Shown: in pieces, positions 43,763 to 54,312 of the stretch
How positions within the stretch are numbered: the first letter of the stretch is position 1
Layout: every line of letters starts with the position of its first letter
Origin: Pictodentalium vernedei
Lineage: Eukaryota; Mollusca; Scaphopoda; Dentaliida; Dentaliidae
Reading direction: 5' to 3'
Length of the DNA stretch: 64,000 nucleotides
Assembly: GCA_031216915.1 (NCBI GenBank)
Contig: CM062289.1
Location: 248,125,187 to 248,189,186 of the forward strand
Program-made: the position numbers and the translations under genes
The notes under the pieces: generated by a model
The model's input: only the letters and a program-made list of their open reading frames with translations
Database searches by the model: none
Told to the model about the DNA's origin: nothing

Positions 43763-44145
43763 AGGATCCTATTTTGTGGGAACCTCACAGCGAACTTGTT
43801 TTTTCAACTGTGATGGACAAGTTTTGCCTTTTTAGGACGCGCGATAACCAACGTATGTTGTATGATTCCGCTCTAATGGGCAACAACATTAAAAACGAAC
43901 CATTGCCTTAACTTGAGTGTATACTCTAATGGCACTCGCGATATGTCCATAGATGTTGAAAGTGGCCTTAAACCCCAATAAGCCCTCCTTGGGAACCTCA
44001 GGAAGTAAAGCACTGCCTGTTTACGGTTGTCCTCTAAAATGGCACCATGGGTATAAACAATTGGCTGGACTTCACTTTATCTCCATGTTGTGGTCACAAT
44101 TAGACATTGTGCAGAAATATGTGACCTTTATCACCAAAAAATTAA
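43763..44145 (+). mobile_element. Two old non-tRNA SINEs in tandem
   Basis: 43763-43985 (GGGAACCTCACAGCG to GAAAGTGGCCTTAAACCCCA) and 43985-44145 (GGGAACCTCAGGAAGTAAAG to CATTGTGCAGAAATATGTGA). The second ends in the shared tail. Confidence 0.7.
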
Positions 44146-44450
44146 CCCTTATTTATTTATTGGTGTTTAAGGTCACATACTTATGCACAATGCCTAATCA
44201 TGCCCGTGGCACTTTTACGGGTGGAGGAAGCCGGAGAGAAGCACCGAGCAACGCCGAGCAGCTGCCTGTTCCCCAACATCGTAACTCCGCAGGGTTAGAT
44301 TGGTTGAAGACATGCGCGCCATCGACGTGCAGTACATCTTTGTACCCGGCGTCATCGTGCCCCCATATGGACTGTCGGGGTTAAGTGCCTTGCCCAAGGA
44401 CACAACGCGAGAGTCCGAATCGATCGCTCAGACGGCCACCCATCCGAAAA
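44146..44450 (-). mobile_element. tRNA-type SINE body, reverse, 5' truncated
   Basis: Tail complement TTTATTTATTGGTGTTTAAG at its start, then GGTCACATACTTATGCACAA, ACTTTTACGGGTGGAGGAAG, and GTGCCTTGCCCAAGGACACA near the truncated head. Confidence 0.75.
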
Positions 44451-45572
44451 TTAACGCTTTACCTAACATGAAAGGGGGGGGGGGGGGGCAAATAAAAATA
44501 TGTCTCCTCACTGTCCTCAGTTGAGTGCAAAACTGGGCGGTAATAGAGGAATTCTATATCCCCAAATTTGAATACTACATAAATCAGACGGCAGCATATA
44601 TTTTTATCAATTAATATTTGAATGAGATGATATACTAAGTGGATAGAGGACTGTCTCCCCCCAAATAAGCTTGATGAGCCGAGGAGAGAGGATAATGTTA
44701 ACGATGTTGCTGATGCAAATCATGTAGTGTCTAGCAGCCATATGTCATCAAGAACAATGTGCAAACCACCATTTCAGGAACCTGCTGCCGCAAGGTAGTT
44801 CATTATGGTCGCATAGTTTTGTTCATCTCATAATCCATTATAACACTGCTGTTTATTCTGAATGTTGTACATGTAGGATTTTTCGCCCAGATTGTGATGC
44901 GAGAGATGTTCTGCTAATACTATTGGAAGATAACATGCTGCGTGGATCAAGCATTGTGAAAGTTCTTTTATTTTTTAAGTTTTTGATTATTAAATTGTTT
45001 TAGTTATTATGAATGAAATAGTTATTTTTAATCCACCTTTTTTCGGTCTTTTTTCTGCTGTCCCATGCCAAGATGCGGGATTAAGTTTTATCGAAATTTA
45101 AACACTAATTTCACACCGGTTGTGAAGTGCTTATTTGCTGTCGTAGAATAAGACCACTTCTGCTCTACTGGTACATTTAAAACTGGCAACCACATCCTGG
45201 AGCCAATACTATAAAACTTTTACAATTGTATTTTCCACTTATTAACTGACTAACATAAAGCATTAGCATTTTTAAAGATAAGGCAATTTGGCAACTTGCC
45301 AGATTTGTGAAAATGCTAACTGTTCATTTTAACCCATTAAACGTCATAACTAGAAAATACAATACTAGAAAGTAAAATTGTGTAAAAGTTGTTTTAAAGT
45401 ACCCCCCCCCCCCCCCCCTCCCCAGTGTGCAGACGCCTAAAGTGGGCGATATAATTCTGATTGACTAAACTTTACTTATGTTGCAGTTATATAGCCATAG
45501 ATGTTAAACGCGGCCTTGAAGCATAATAAAGGGGTGTTATTTTTCAGTTAATCTAATCTAAATTCGGTTTTT
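44451..45572. other. No gene recognised
   Basis: Starts with a truncated TTAA-type tip (TTAACGCTTTACCTAACATG) followed by a G-run (44466-44479). 45115-45530 holds a decayed SINE interrupted by a C-run (45402-45418). No coding evidence. Confidence 0.45.
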
Positions 45573-45703
45573 AGCTCCCCTGACTGAAAGTCCGTCCGTC
45601 GTCTGTTGTCCTTGATGTCCGTGACTTCTCCCACAAAACCGCTGGGCCGATTTCAGTTAAATTTGAGATTCTTGTTTGTTCCAACATCGCATTTTCATTT
45701 TTT

Positions 45704-47520
45704 AGCTCAACTTTGGCGAAGCCAAATTTGAGCTTTTGTCATGGGCCGTCTGTCCGTACGTCAACAATTGGATACGGCTCGGGCTAGAGGCCGTATTTAT
45801 GAACCGATCTTTACGAAACTTCTTGGGTACCTTTGTTATGACCGTGGGACGAGAACGAGTGTTTTTGGGTGCGGTCCGAAATTCAAGATGGCTGCCAGCC
45901 GCCATTTTGTACCGACGATGCAGAAATCTGTTTTTTGTACACAACTTCCATATGAAAGCTCTGATTTGAATAATTTTTTGTATGAATGTTTAGTACCATG
46001 GGATACATCACATATAATACGGGTTTTTTTTCTCGTGCTAAAATTGTGCAAATTAGACTAATTTTGATGTTTTTTGGTGTTACTTTCAGCACTGTAAGTG
46101 CAAATGCCAATACGGCTCGGACTAGAGGCCGTATTTATGAACCGATCTTTACGAAACTTCTTGGGTACCTTTGGTATCAAAGTGGGACGAGAACGAGTGT
46201 TTTGGGGTCCGGTCCGAAATTCAAGATGGCCGATGGCAGCCATTTTGTACAAAATTAGGTGCAATCAGATTTTTGCTCAGAACTTCCATATGAAAGCGCT
46301 GATTTGAATAATTTTTTGTGTGAATGTTTATTACCATGGGATACATCACATATAATACGGGTTTTTTTCTCGTGCAGAAATTATGCAAATTAGATGAACT
46401 TTGATTTTTTCAGTGCGACTTACACACAGTAAGTACACATGTCAATACGGCTCAGACTAGAGTCTGTATTTATGAACTGAACTTCACGAAATGTCTTGGG
46501 TACCTTTGTTATCACCTTGGGATGAGAACGAGTGTTTCTGGGTGCGGTCTAAAATTCAAGATGGCTGCCAGTGGCCATTTTGTACCGAAATTAGGTCTAA
46601 TCAGTTTTTTGTACACAACTTCTATACAGCTCAGATTGGAGGCCATATTTATGAATCAGTCTTTACGAAACTTCTTGGGTACCTTTGTTATCAACGTGGG
46701 ATGAGAGCGAGTGTTTTTGGGTGTGGTCCGAAATTCAAGATGGCCACCAGCAGCCATTTTGTACCAAAATTAGTGCAATCAGTCTTTTGTACAGAACTTC
46801 TGTATGAAAGTTCTGATTTGAATAAATTTTTGTATGAATGTTTAGTAACATGGAATACATCACATATTGTAAGGGGTTTTTTTTCATGCAGAAATTATGC
46901 AAATTAGATGAACTTTGATTTATTCAGTGCTACTTACATAATGTAAGCACACATGTCAATATGGCTCCAGACAGAGGCTGTATTTATGAACCGATCTTCA
47001 CAAAACTTCTTGGGTACCTTTGTTATCACCTTGGGATGAGAATGAGTGTTTCTGGGTACGGTCCAAAATTCAAGATGGCTGCCAGTGGCCATTTTGTACC
47101 AAAATTAGGTCCAATCAGTTTTTTTTCACAAGTTCTATTCAGCTTGTATTTATGAACTGATCTTCACAAAACTTCTTGGGTACCTTTGTTTTTACCTTGG
47201 GACAGGAACGAGTGTGTTTTGGGGTGCATTTGTTATCACTCTGCTATGAGAACAAATATTTTGGGGTTCAGTCAGACCCACTCTGGGCTCAAAAGATTTT
47301 TTTCTAGTTTAGCATCTGACTGTCACCCACCTTTACAATACTTTACCTATACATTTGTTACAGGCAACGGTCAGTATTTAGGTACAGACCGTTACAATAC
47401 TTTATATGTACCTTTGTTATCAGGTCATTACCTAGATGTTTGTCATTGCTGTGTCACATACTATACATGTACATGTCTTTGTCTTGACAAGTTGAGCTAC
47501 AGTGTCATTGACACTTTCAT
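45704..47520 (+). mobile_element. Helentron/HINE-like element I, copy 2
   Basis: Perfect 5' hairpin AGCTCAACTTTGGC, gaa, GCCAAATTTGAGCT; 3' GACAAGTTGAGCT, then hairpin AGTGTCATTGACACT and TTCAT. Unlike copy 1 it carries no insertion, so it is the reference for the full element (1.8 kb). Monomers start near 45771, 46109, 46443, 46623, 46957 and 47133. Confidence 0.88.
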
Positions 47521-48122
47521 TTCAGATCTATGTGCCCTGCCCCATTGGGGGACGTTGGGGAAAATGCTATCAAATTTTAAAATCTTCCGAATTATTGGGC
47601 ACAATTACCTGATATTTGGTACTGAGCTTCCTTTTGAGATGTAGAATCCGGTTTGTTCAGACGAATTCCCGTAGAGTAATATTCGCCTTATTTGAGGGGA
47701 AAGATTTTAGGCCCCGCCCAAAATTTCTATTTTCTGAACCGAAGAGCTGATTTGAACCAAACTTGGTATGCGGTATTATTGAGTCATTAGTACTTCATTC
47801 ACATGAAAAAAATTATCAGATTCAAATTTGTTCAAGTTGATTGCCTGTGTTAATATTTGGGCTCCCTATGGTAGACCAAATTTTAACTTAGTTCAATATG
47901 AGGGAATTTCTTTAAAAACCTTCAGATCCACCAGTCAGAATGCTTTCATATTTGGTATACAACATCTCTAGTGGGTGAGTTTCAAGTTTGTTGAAATCGG
48001 GTCCATAGGTTAATATTTGGGCTCCCCGTGGTAGCCAAAATTTTAACTCTGTGCATTATGAGGAAATTTCTTTAAAAATCCCACCAGTCAGAATGCTTTC
48101 ATATTTGATATACAACATCTAT

Positions 48123-48149
48123 GGGGGGGGGGGGGGGGGGGGGGGGGGG
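48123..48149. repeat. Poly-G run (27)
   Basis: Uninterrupted 27-base G run in an element III monomer, directly after ACAACATCTAT. The equivalent position in other monomers reads CTAGGGGGG or CTAGTGGG. Confidence 0.95.
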
Positions 48150-48455
48150 TGCTCACATTCTAATTTGTTAAAATCGAGTTCCTGGGTTTATATTTGGGCT
48201 ATATGTGAGCCCAAATTTTAATTTAGCGCAATATGAGGGAATTTCTTTAAAAATATTCTTCTTCAGATTCACCAGTTAGAATCCTTTCATATTTGGTATA
48301 CAACATCTGTAAGTGGGCAAGATTCAAGTTTTTTGAAATCGGGGCATTATTTCTGTGGTAGCATCGCAGTACTAGAAAAATATCATCTGGCATGGACAAC
48401 AGTTATAAATAATTAAATAACTTCATTTCTCTGTCGTGTTAACTAGCTACAGGTG

Positions 48456-48682
48456 GTTCCCCGTGGGAACCCCGGGAAGTAAGCAGCACTTGTTTACTGT
48501 GGTAAACCAGTTCCGCTTTACTAGAAAAATAGGACCCAGTCACCAATGCTTGGGGTGAAAGTCCTCTAAAATGGGCAACATGTTGATCAACGATTGACTA
48601 AACTTGACTTCATCTCCATGTTGTGTCACGATTAGCCATGGTGCATAAATATGCGACGTTAACCACCAACAAACAAACAAAC
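48456..48682 (+). mobile_element. Young SINE (CCCCGGGAAGT head), copy 3
   Basis: Nearly identical to 18646-18870 and 40103-40332. The perfect 11-bp target duplication agctacaggtg is at 48445-48455 and 48683-48693. Confidence 0.95.
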
Positions 48683-48756
48683 AGCTACAGGTGTTAATTA
48701 AATCCTTTAAACAACTATTGTCAGGTGAACGCCTCAGACCCCATGGGGCCTCTTGT

Positions 48757-50335
48757 CTTTAGCGCAGGCTACACCCCGCAGTTCTTATCTGATCATCACG
48801 AAATTTCATGAAGGTTCGAGGTCCTGTCTAGATGAGAACGCCTCTTTTGGTCGCGATCGGTCATCCGTGACGGCTGCGCGGGCCCAGAAACCTTGAGCAC
48901 AATCTACAGGTCGTGTTTATGTTGGGATTTCATTGTAACTTGGTAGGATGACTCCGTATAATGTCTAGATGAGAACGTCCTATTTTGGTCTGATTCAGTC
49001 AGCCGTGACGGCAGCAGGGACATGTTACCTTGATTCCTTTAGCACAGTCTAGAGGCTGCATTGATGCAGGGATTTCGTTGTAAACTGGTAAGATGACTCA
49101 GTCCCCCGGGAAGTGAAGCGGTGTTTGTTTACTGTGGTAAACAAGCACTGTTTCACTGGTAAAATAGGCGACATGGGGTATAAACTGACTGACCTTAACT
49201 TTGACCTTAACTTTATATCCATGTTGTGGTCATGATTAGCCACTGTGCAGAAGTATGTGACATTAAACACCAATAAATAAATAATAGGATGACTATAATG
49301 TCTTGATGAGAACGTCCTATTTTGGTCCTGATCAGTCAACCGTGACGGCCGCACAGGCACGTGACCTAGATTTGTTTAGTACAGTCAGCAGTTCATATTT
49401 ATGAAGCGATTTCATTGTAACTTGGAATAACTTAGTCTGATGTCTGGATGAGACTGTCATATTTTTTGTCACGCTCGGTCAGCCGTTACCGCCACCTCGC
49501 CACGTAACCTCGATTCCTTTAGCACTGTCTACAGGTTGTTTTTATGAAGGGATTTCACTGTAACTTTGTAGTATAACTCTGTATGATATCTAGATGAGAC
49601 TGTCCCATTTTGGTCACAATCGGTCAACCGTGACCGCCAGACCGGCACGTGACTCAGATTCCTTTAGCAAAGTCTACGCGTCATATTTATGAAGGAATTC
49701 CAGTGTAACTTTGTAGGATGACTCGTTTTGGAATGCTTTTACTAAACTTGGTAACTTTGATTGACATACGTTAACTGTGAGGGCCACGTCAACCCAATCC
49801 GCAATTCTTCAGTTCAGTCCACACATCAAATTATTCTTGTTGAAAACATAGCATGCAGGGTGGCTCGGTGGTAGACTGTTGGACTTCTGTGCTAGGGGTC
49901 CCGAGTTCGATCCCCGCCCGGGACGACCCGCGTTCTGTCCTTGGGCAAGGCGCTTTATCCCGGTTGCCTACATGGGTGCACGATGACGCCGTGTACTAAG
50001 GCGTACTGCACGTCGATGGTGCACATGTCTTCAACCGCCGTAGCCCTGCTTGAGCGGACTTGAACAGAGTTAGAATGTCGAGGGGCTGACAGAGTTGCTC
50101 GGAGGTTATCTCCGGCTTCCTCTACCCATAAAACTGCCACGGTCTCGATTAGCCATTGTGCATAAATATGTGGCCTTAAACACCAATATATAATAATCAC
50201 AATGCAGAGAACAGAAATTAACATATTCTCAGCTATTATCTTATTTCATAATTCTTTCATAAACATCGAACATTATCCTTTTCATCAAACACTACACACA
50301 GTCAAGTTAAGCTGCAGTGTCACTGACACTTTCAT
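48757..50335 (+). mobile_element. HINE-like element II, copy 3, 5' truncated
   Basis: Begins inside the element (CTTTAGCGCAGGCTACACCC) directly against the 3' end of element III; the AGCTTAACTTGAC terminus is missing. Monomers to about 49760, then the unique 3' region, ending GTCAAGTTAAGCT, hairpin AGTGTCACTGACACT, TTCAT. Contains an old SINE (about 49102-49285) and a tRNA SINE (49859-50201). Confidence 0.82.
49859..50201 (+). mobile_element. Full-length tRNA-derived SINE
   Basis: Best-preserved SINE of the tRNA type: A box TGGCTCGGTGG (49861-49871), B box GAGTTCGATCC (49913-49923), body GTCCTTGGGCAAGGCGC, GGTGCACATGTCTTC, CTCCGGCTTCCTCTACCC, AAAACTGCC, and the shared tail TTAGCCATTGTGCATAAATA, CCTTAAACACCAA. 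The target duplication atgcag (49853-49858, 50202-50207) is short. Element II copies 1 and 2 show the unoccupied site. It cannot fold as a functional tRNA gene because the acceptor stem is not paired. Confidence 0.88.
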
Positions 50336-50576
50336 TAAAACTCTTCTAGGGATCCACCATTCAGAATCTTTTGATATTTGATATACGGCATCCTTATGGT
50401 GATCAGATGGACGTTAAGAGCCTGGGTTAATATTTGGGATCCCCATAACTATAACTGAGTCCAGTATGAAGAATAATCTTTAAAACTCTTCTTCTCCAGC
50501 ACCACTAGTCAGAATATTTGGTATACAGAATCCTCACAGTGGTCGGATTCAAGTTTCTTTAAATGAAGTCCATCGG

Positions 50577-50818
50577 TTAACCGGTTGAGTGCTAGAAGCC
50601 ACCATCAGGGCTTTCAAAAAATGAGAGTACAGAGGAAAAGCCAACATTTTCCTTGCTCATATTTCAGTCAAAAGCAAATAATATTTTTGTTTATATAAAT
50701 TTGTTTTATCACGAATGGTTGAAGAGTGCCTGTGGGCACTCTTCGATCATTTGAAATAAAACAAATTTTGATTAACAAACTCAGACCACAAAAAATAATG
50801 TAGCCCTCAACCAGTTAA
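50577..50818 (+). mobile_element. MITE C, intact copy
   Basis: Tips TTAACCGGTTGAGTGCTAG and CTCAACCAGTTAA, TTAA at both edges. Inner hairpin GAAGAGTGCC, tgt, GGGCACTCTTC. Provides the empty site (six A on this strand at 50616-50621) for element I copy 1. Confidence 0.85.
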
Positions 50819-51496
50819 TAATTGAGCTCTCTTTTGGAGCCCGAATTTCAACTAAGTGCAATATGGGAATAATCTTTAAAAATATTGTTCAAATCCACCA
50901 GTCAGAATCTTTTGATATTTGTTATACAACACCTTAGGGGGGTGGGGGGTGGTAAGATTCAAATTTGTTCAAATCAAGTCCCTTGATTAATACTTGCGCC
51001 CCCTATTGGAAGCCATGTTTTTAATTGATGCAGTTGAGGAATATTATCTTATTCGCACGAGCCTCCAAGCAGAATCTTTTAATATATGGTATACAATATC
51101 CTTCGTGGAATCGGATTCAAGTTTGTAAAAATCAAGTCCCTGGGTTAATATTTGGGTTCTCCATTGGTGCCCGAATGTTAACTTAGTCCAATATGAGGAA
51201 TAATCATAAAAATCGGCTTCTTGAGACACTGTCAGAATCTTTTGATATTTGGTATACATCATCCTCAGAGGAGCCAGATTCAGTTTGTTCAAATAAAATG
51301 GGTTGATATTTGTGTTCCCTTTGGGAGGACCAAATTTTAGCTTTGTGCTGTATTGGGAATATTCTCCATATCTTCTCCGGAACCACCAGTCAGAATCTTT
51401 GTATACTTGGTATATATCCTTAGGTGGTGCCATTTTCGAGTTTGTTCAAATAAGGTCCCTGGGTTAATTTTGAGATCCCTAATTTTAGCTTGAAGC

Positions 51497-51509
51497 AAAA
51501 GAGGAATAT

Positions 51510-51557
<48 letters not shown>

Positions 51558-51835
51558 GGTCATATACTTATGCACAATGGCAAATCGTGACCGTGACAGT
51601 TTTACGGGTGAAGGAAGGCGGAGTACCAGGAGAGACCTACCGAGCATCGACGAGCAACTGTCAGCTCCTCAGCATTCTAACTCTGTTCAAGCTCCGCTCA
51701 AGCAGGGTTACAGCGGTTGAAGACGTGCAGTTCGCCTTAGTACACGGCGTCATCGTGCCCCCATGTAGGATTGTAGGCAATCGGGATAAAGTGCCTTGCC
51801 CAAGGACACAACGCGGTTTGAATATTCATTAAAAT
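51497..51835 (-). mobile_element. tRNA-type SINE, reverse, head truncated
   Basis: Minus-strand SINE with an expanded TTTA microsatellite tail (51506-51556, about a dozen units), then GGTCATATACTTATGCACAA to GTGCCTTGCCCAAGGACACA. The tRNA head is missing. Confidence 0.8.
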
Positions 51836-52198
51836 GTTCTAGAGAACCACCATTCACAATGTTTTGATATTTGGTATACAACACCCTAGCGGGCTCAGAT
51901 TCGTGTTTGTTAATCAAGTCCCAAGATTCATATTTGGGCTCCCTATGGGGTCCAAATTTTAATTGGAATATGACGAATAATCATTAAAAGTATCCTTCAA
52001 ATCCACCTTTCAGAATATATTGATATTTGATATACGGCATCGTGGGGATGGAGTGGGAGGGGTCAGATTCAAGTTAAGTCCCTAGGTTGCTTTATGGGCT
52101 CCCTAGTTTTGCATTATTGGAAATCTGGGCATTGTTTATGTGGTAGCATCCCACTACTAGAAAAAATCATCTGATGATCTGACATGGACAACAATTAA

Positions 52199-52279
52199 TT
52201 AACCCTTTACCCAACGTAACGGCTAAAAACGGCCAGCTTTATTCACAAAAATCGCCAATTAATTTTCATTATTTTTATT
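52199..52279. mobile_element. TTAA-type MITE, left end only
   Basis: TTAACCCTTTACCCAACG through AAAATCGCCAATTAATTTTC, same arm as the start of the 55865 copy. It is cut by element III copy 4; its other half is not found after 53535, so a deletion accompanied or followed that insertion. Confidence 0.75.
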
Positions 52280-53535
52280 AGCTCACCTTGACAGAGTCAA
52301 GCTGAGCTAATCTCATCGCTCTCCGTCTGTCGTCCGTCCGTCCGTCCGTCGACCGTCAACACCATGTTTTGGTCTTCTCCTCTAAAACCATTGGGCCAAT
52401 TCTAGCGAAAGTTTGTGTGAGTGATGGTCCCAAAGGGGCATTGCAGTTTTGTTCAACTCAACATGCGCAGCCCCATAGGCATGGGGTGGGAGAACATGCT
52501 CAAAAATATTTTTAAAATCTTCTCTTGAACCTGTGTGTACAATGACTTGATATTTGTTATGGAGCTTCCTTTTGAGGTGTAGAATCAAGTTTGTTCAAAC
52601 GATGTTCGTAAAGCAATATTTGGCTTTGTAATGGTAGGGGTAAGATTTTTGGCCCCGCCCAAAATTTCTATTTTGTGAATCTTTCCTCCAGAACCAGTGG
52701 TCAGAATCTTTTGATATTTGGTATACAGCATTCACAGGGAGGTCAGATACAAGTTTATTAAAATAAAGCCCATACAGGAGCCCGAATTTTTAACTTAGGG
52801 CAATATGGGGAATATTCTTTAAAAATCTTCTTCTTCAGAACCACCAGTCAGAATCTTTTAATGTTTGGTATACATCATTGTTATGAGGGTCAGATTCAAG
52901 ATTGTTCAAACCAAGTCCCTAGGTTAATATTTGGGCTTCCTATGGAGGGATTTTCTTCAAAACTCTTCTTCAGATCCACTCTTCAGAATGCTTTCACATT
53001 TGGTATACAACATCTCTAGGGGGGTCAGATTCAAGTCTGTTCAAATCGGATCCATAGGTTAATATTTGGGCTCGCTATGGTAGCCCAAATGTGAACTTGT
53101 GCAATTCGAAGAAATTTCTTTACAAATTCTCTTCTTCAGAATGCTTTCATATTCGGTACACAACATCTCTAGGGAAGTCAGATTCAACTGTGTTCAAATC
53201 AAGGGCCTGTGTTAATATTTGGGCTCTCTATGGGAGCCGGAATTGGCCATTGTGCTGAAGAATTAAAAATTTTGTTTTCAGTACCCGCTAGAGGTGGGTA
53301 ACTAAGATTAATCCACATAGGTTGTATCAAGGGGCTTCATAGGGGAGCTCTACATTTTACTTTATGATCAACTGAAGAAAAGGCATGATGCCCAGATTAT
53401 TTTTGTCCCTGAGGGACTCGAGGATTGACAGTGTAGCCTATGGAGATGGCTTGCTTAATGTAGACTCATTCTTGGACTCTGTTTAAATTGTGTTCTGTTC
53501 TAGATGAGCGCTTCAGGCCCCGTGGGGCCTCTTGT
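52280..53535 (+). mobile_element. HINE-like element III, copy 4
   Basis: Perfect-looking 5' hairpin AGCTCACCTTGAC, aga, GTCAAGCTGAGCT, followed by a CGTCCGTCC tract; monomers as in other element III copies; 3' GATGAGCGCTTC, hairpin AGGCCCC, gt, GGGGCCT, CTTGT. Confidence 0.82.
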
Positions 53536-54004
53536 CTTGATCGATTAATCACATGGATAAACCTTGGTTAACCGTTTAATCACTTGTCCAAATAGATATC
53601 TGAATAATTGCCATACCGTTGATGATTTACAGCATGAACCGTTTACCCAACGTAACAAACAAAACCGACTAGGCCTATATACAAAAAATCTTCGTTCAAA
53701 TTTATTATGTAATTGTGAATTTATTTTGCAAGTATCGTCTGCTACCCGCAAAGGGTTAAGAATGACCATTTCTAGCTACTGATACAGTATGTAGATCATG
53801 CAAGTAAACAAGTATGTCAACAAGTAACTTGCATGCTTCACTCCGTCTCATAATTGATGTGAGTCAGTGTGACAACGTTCGCCTGTTTTGGAGCAAGCTT
53901 GTTCCTTTGTTGACCAATATAATACAGTAGTTCCAAAGTAACTGTTAGTCGATCAATTACTTTTTGGATCGATCCAGATGTGGATCATTGATTAATCGGT
54001 TAAC
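53536..54004. repeat. Repeat fragments, no gene
   Basis: 53640-53760 resembles a decayed TTAA-type MITE (TTTACCCAACGTAAC to GCAAAGGGTTAAG). 53815-53945 matches 12715-12840. Confidence 0.55.
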
Positions 54005-54312
54005 CGTTTCAGCTCTACCGCTGAACAGCGGCGAGCAACTGTCAACCTCTCGAAGGTACCAATTCCGCACAAACTGGTGTAGCGTTGATTGAAGACAAGT
54101 GCACCGTCGACAGCGCCACCGTGCCCCCATATGTGCAATCTGGATTACGTGCCTTTTCCAAGGATCCATCTTAGCCATTGTGCAGAAATGTGCGACCTTA
54201 AACACCAATAAATACACAAATAACAAGGACACAACACAGCCCAGACGGGGATCGAACCGTTGACCTTTCGGTTCGAAGTCCAATGCAATAACCAGTGAGC
54301 CATCGTGTTCCC
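54005..54312 (-). mobile_element. tRNA-derived SINE, reverse
   Basis: On the minus strand: A box TGGCTCACTGG (complement of 54292-54302) and B box GGTTCGATCC (complement of 54249-54258). The shared tail AACACCAATAAATAC lies inside at about 54199-54214, so this is a composite with rearranged parts. Confidence 0.7.

Larger units (their letters stand above)
45573..48756 (+). mobile_element. HINE-like element III, copy 3, with nested element I and SINE
   Basis: 5' AGCTCCCCTGACTGAAAGT; 3' GTCAGGTGAAC (inverse of GTTCACCTGAC) and hairpin AGACCCC, at, GGGGCCT, CTTGT. Interrupted by element I (45704-47520) and by a young SINE (48456-48682). Monomers include a 27-base G run. The text immediately after it is element II interior. 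Confidence 0.8.
50336..52198 (+). mobile_element. HINE-like element III body, interrupted
   Basis: Tandem monomers of about 150 bp (AGAATCTTTTGATATTTGG, CAAGTCCCTGGGTTAATATT) lacking both termini. Interrupted by MITE C (50577-50818) and a reverse SINE (51497-51835). Element II copy 3 abuts its left edge at ATTAAAACTCTTC. Confidence 0.72.

Noticed and set aside
45741-46907. Set of ORFs with KLLGYLCYHRG, GPKFKMA and SSDLNKFLYE residues that look like a conserved protein family
   Set aside because: They are translations of the tandem monomers of element I; the frame shifts between monomers and both strands are open. Their repetition reflects DNA repetition, not protein conservation.
49859-49930. 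Possible tRNA gene (A and B boxes present; similar at 31138, 54585 and on the minus strand at 2362 and 54249)
   Set aside because: The acceptor and anticodon stems do not pair and the boxes continue into a SINE body with a shared tail, so they are SINE promoters.
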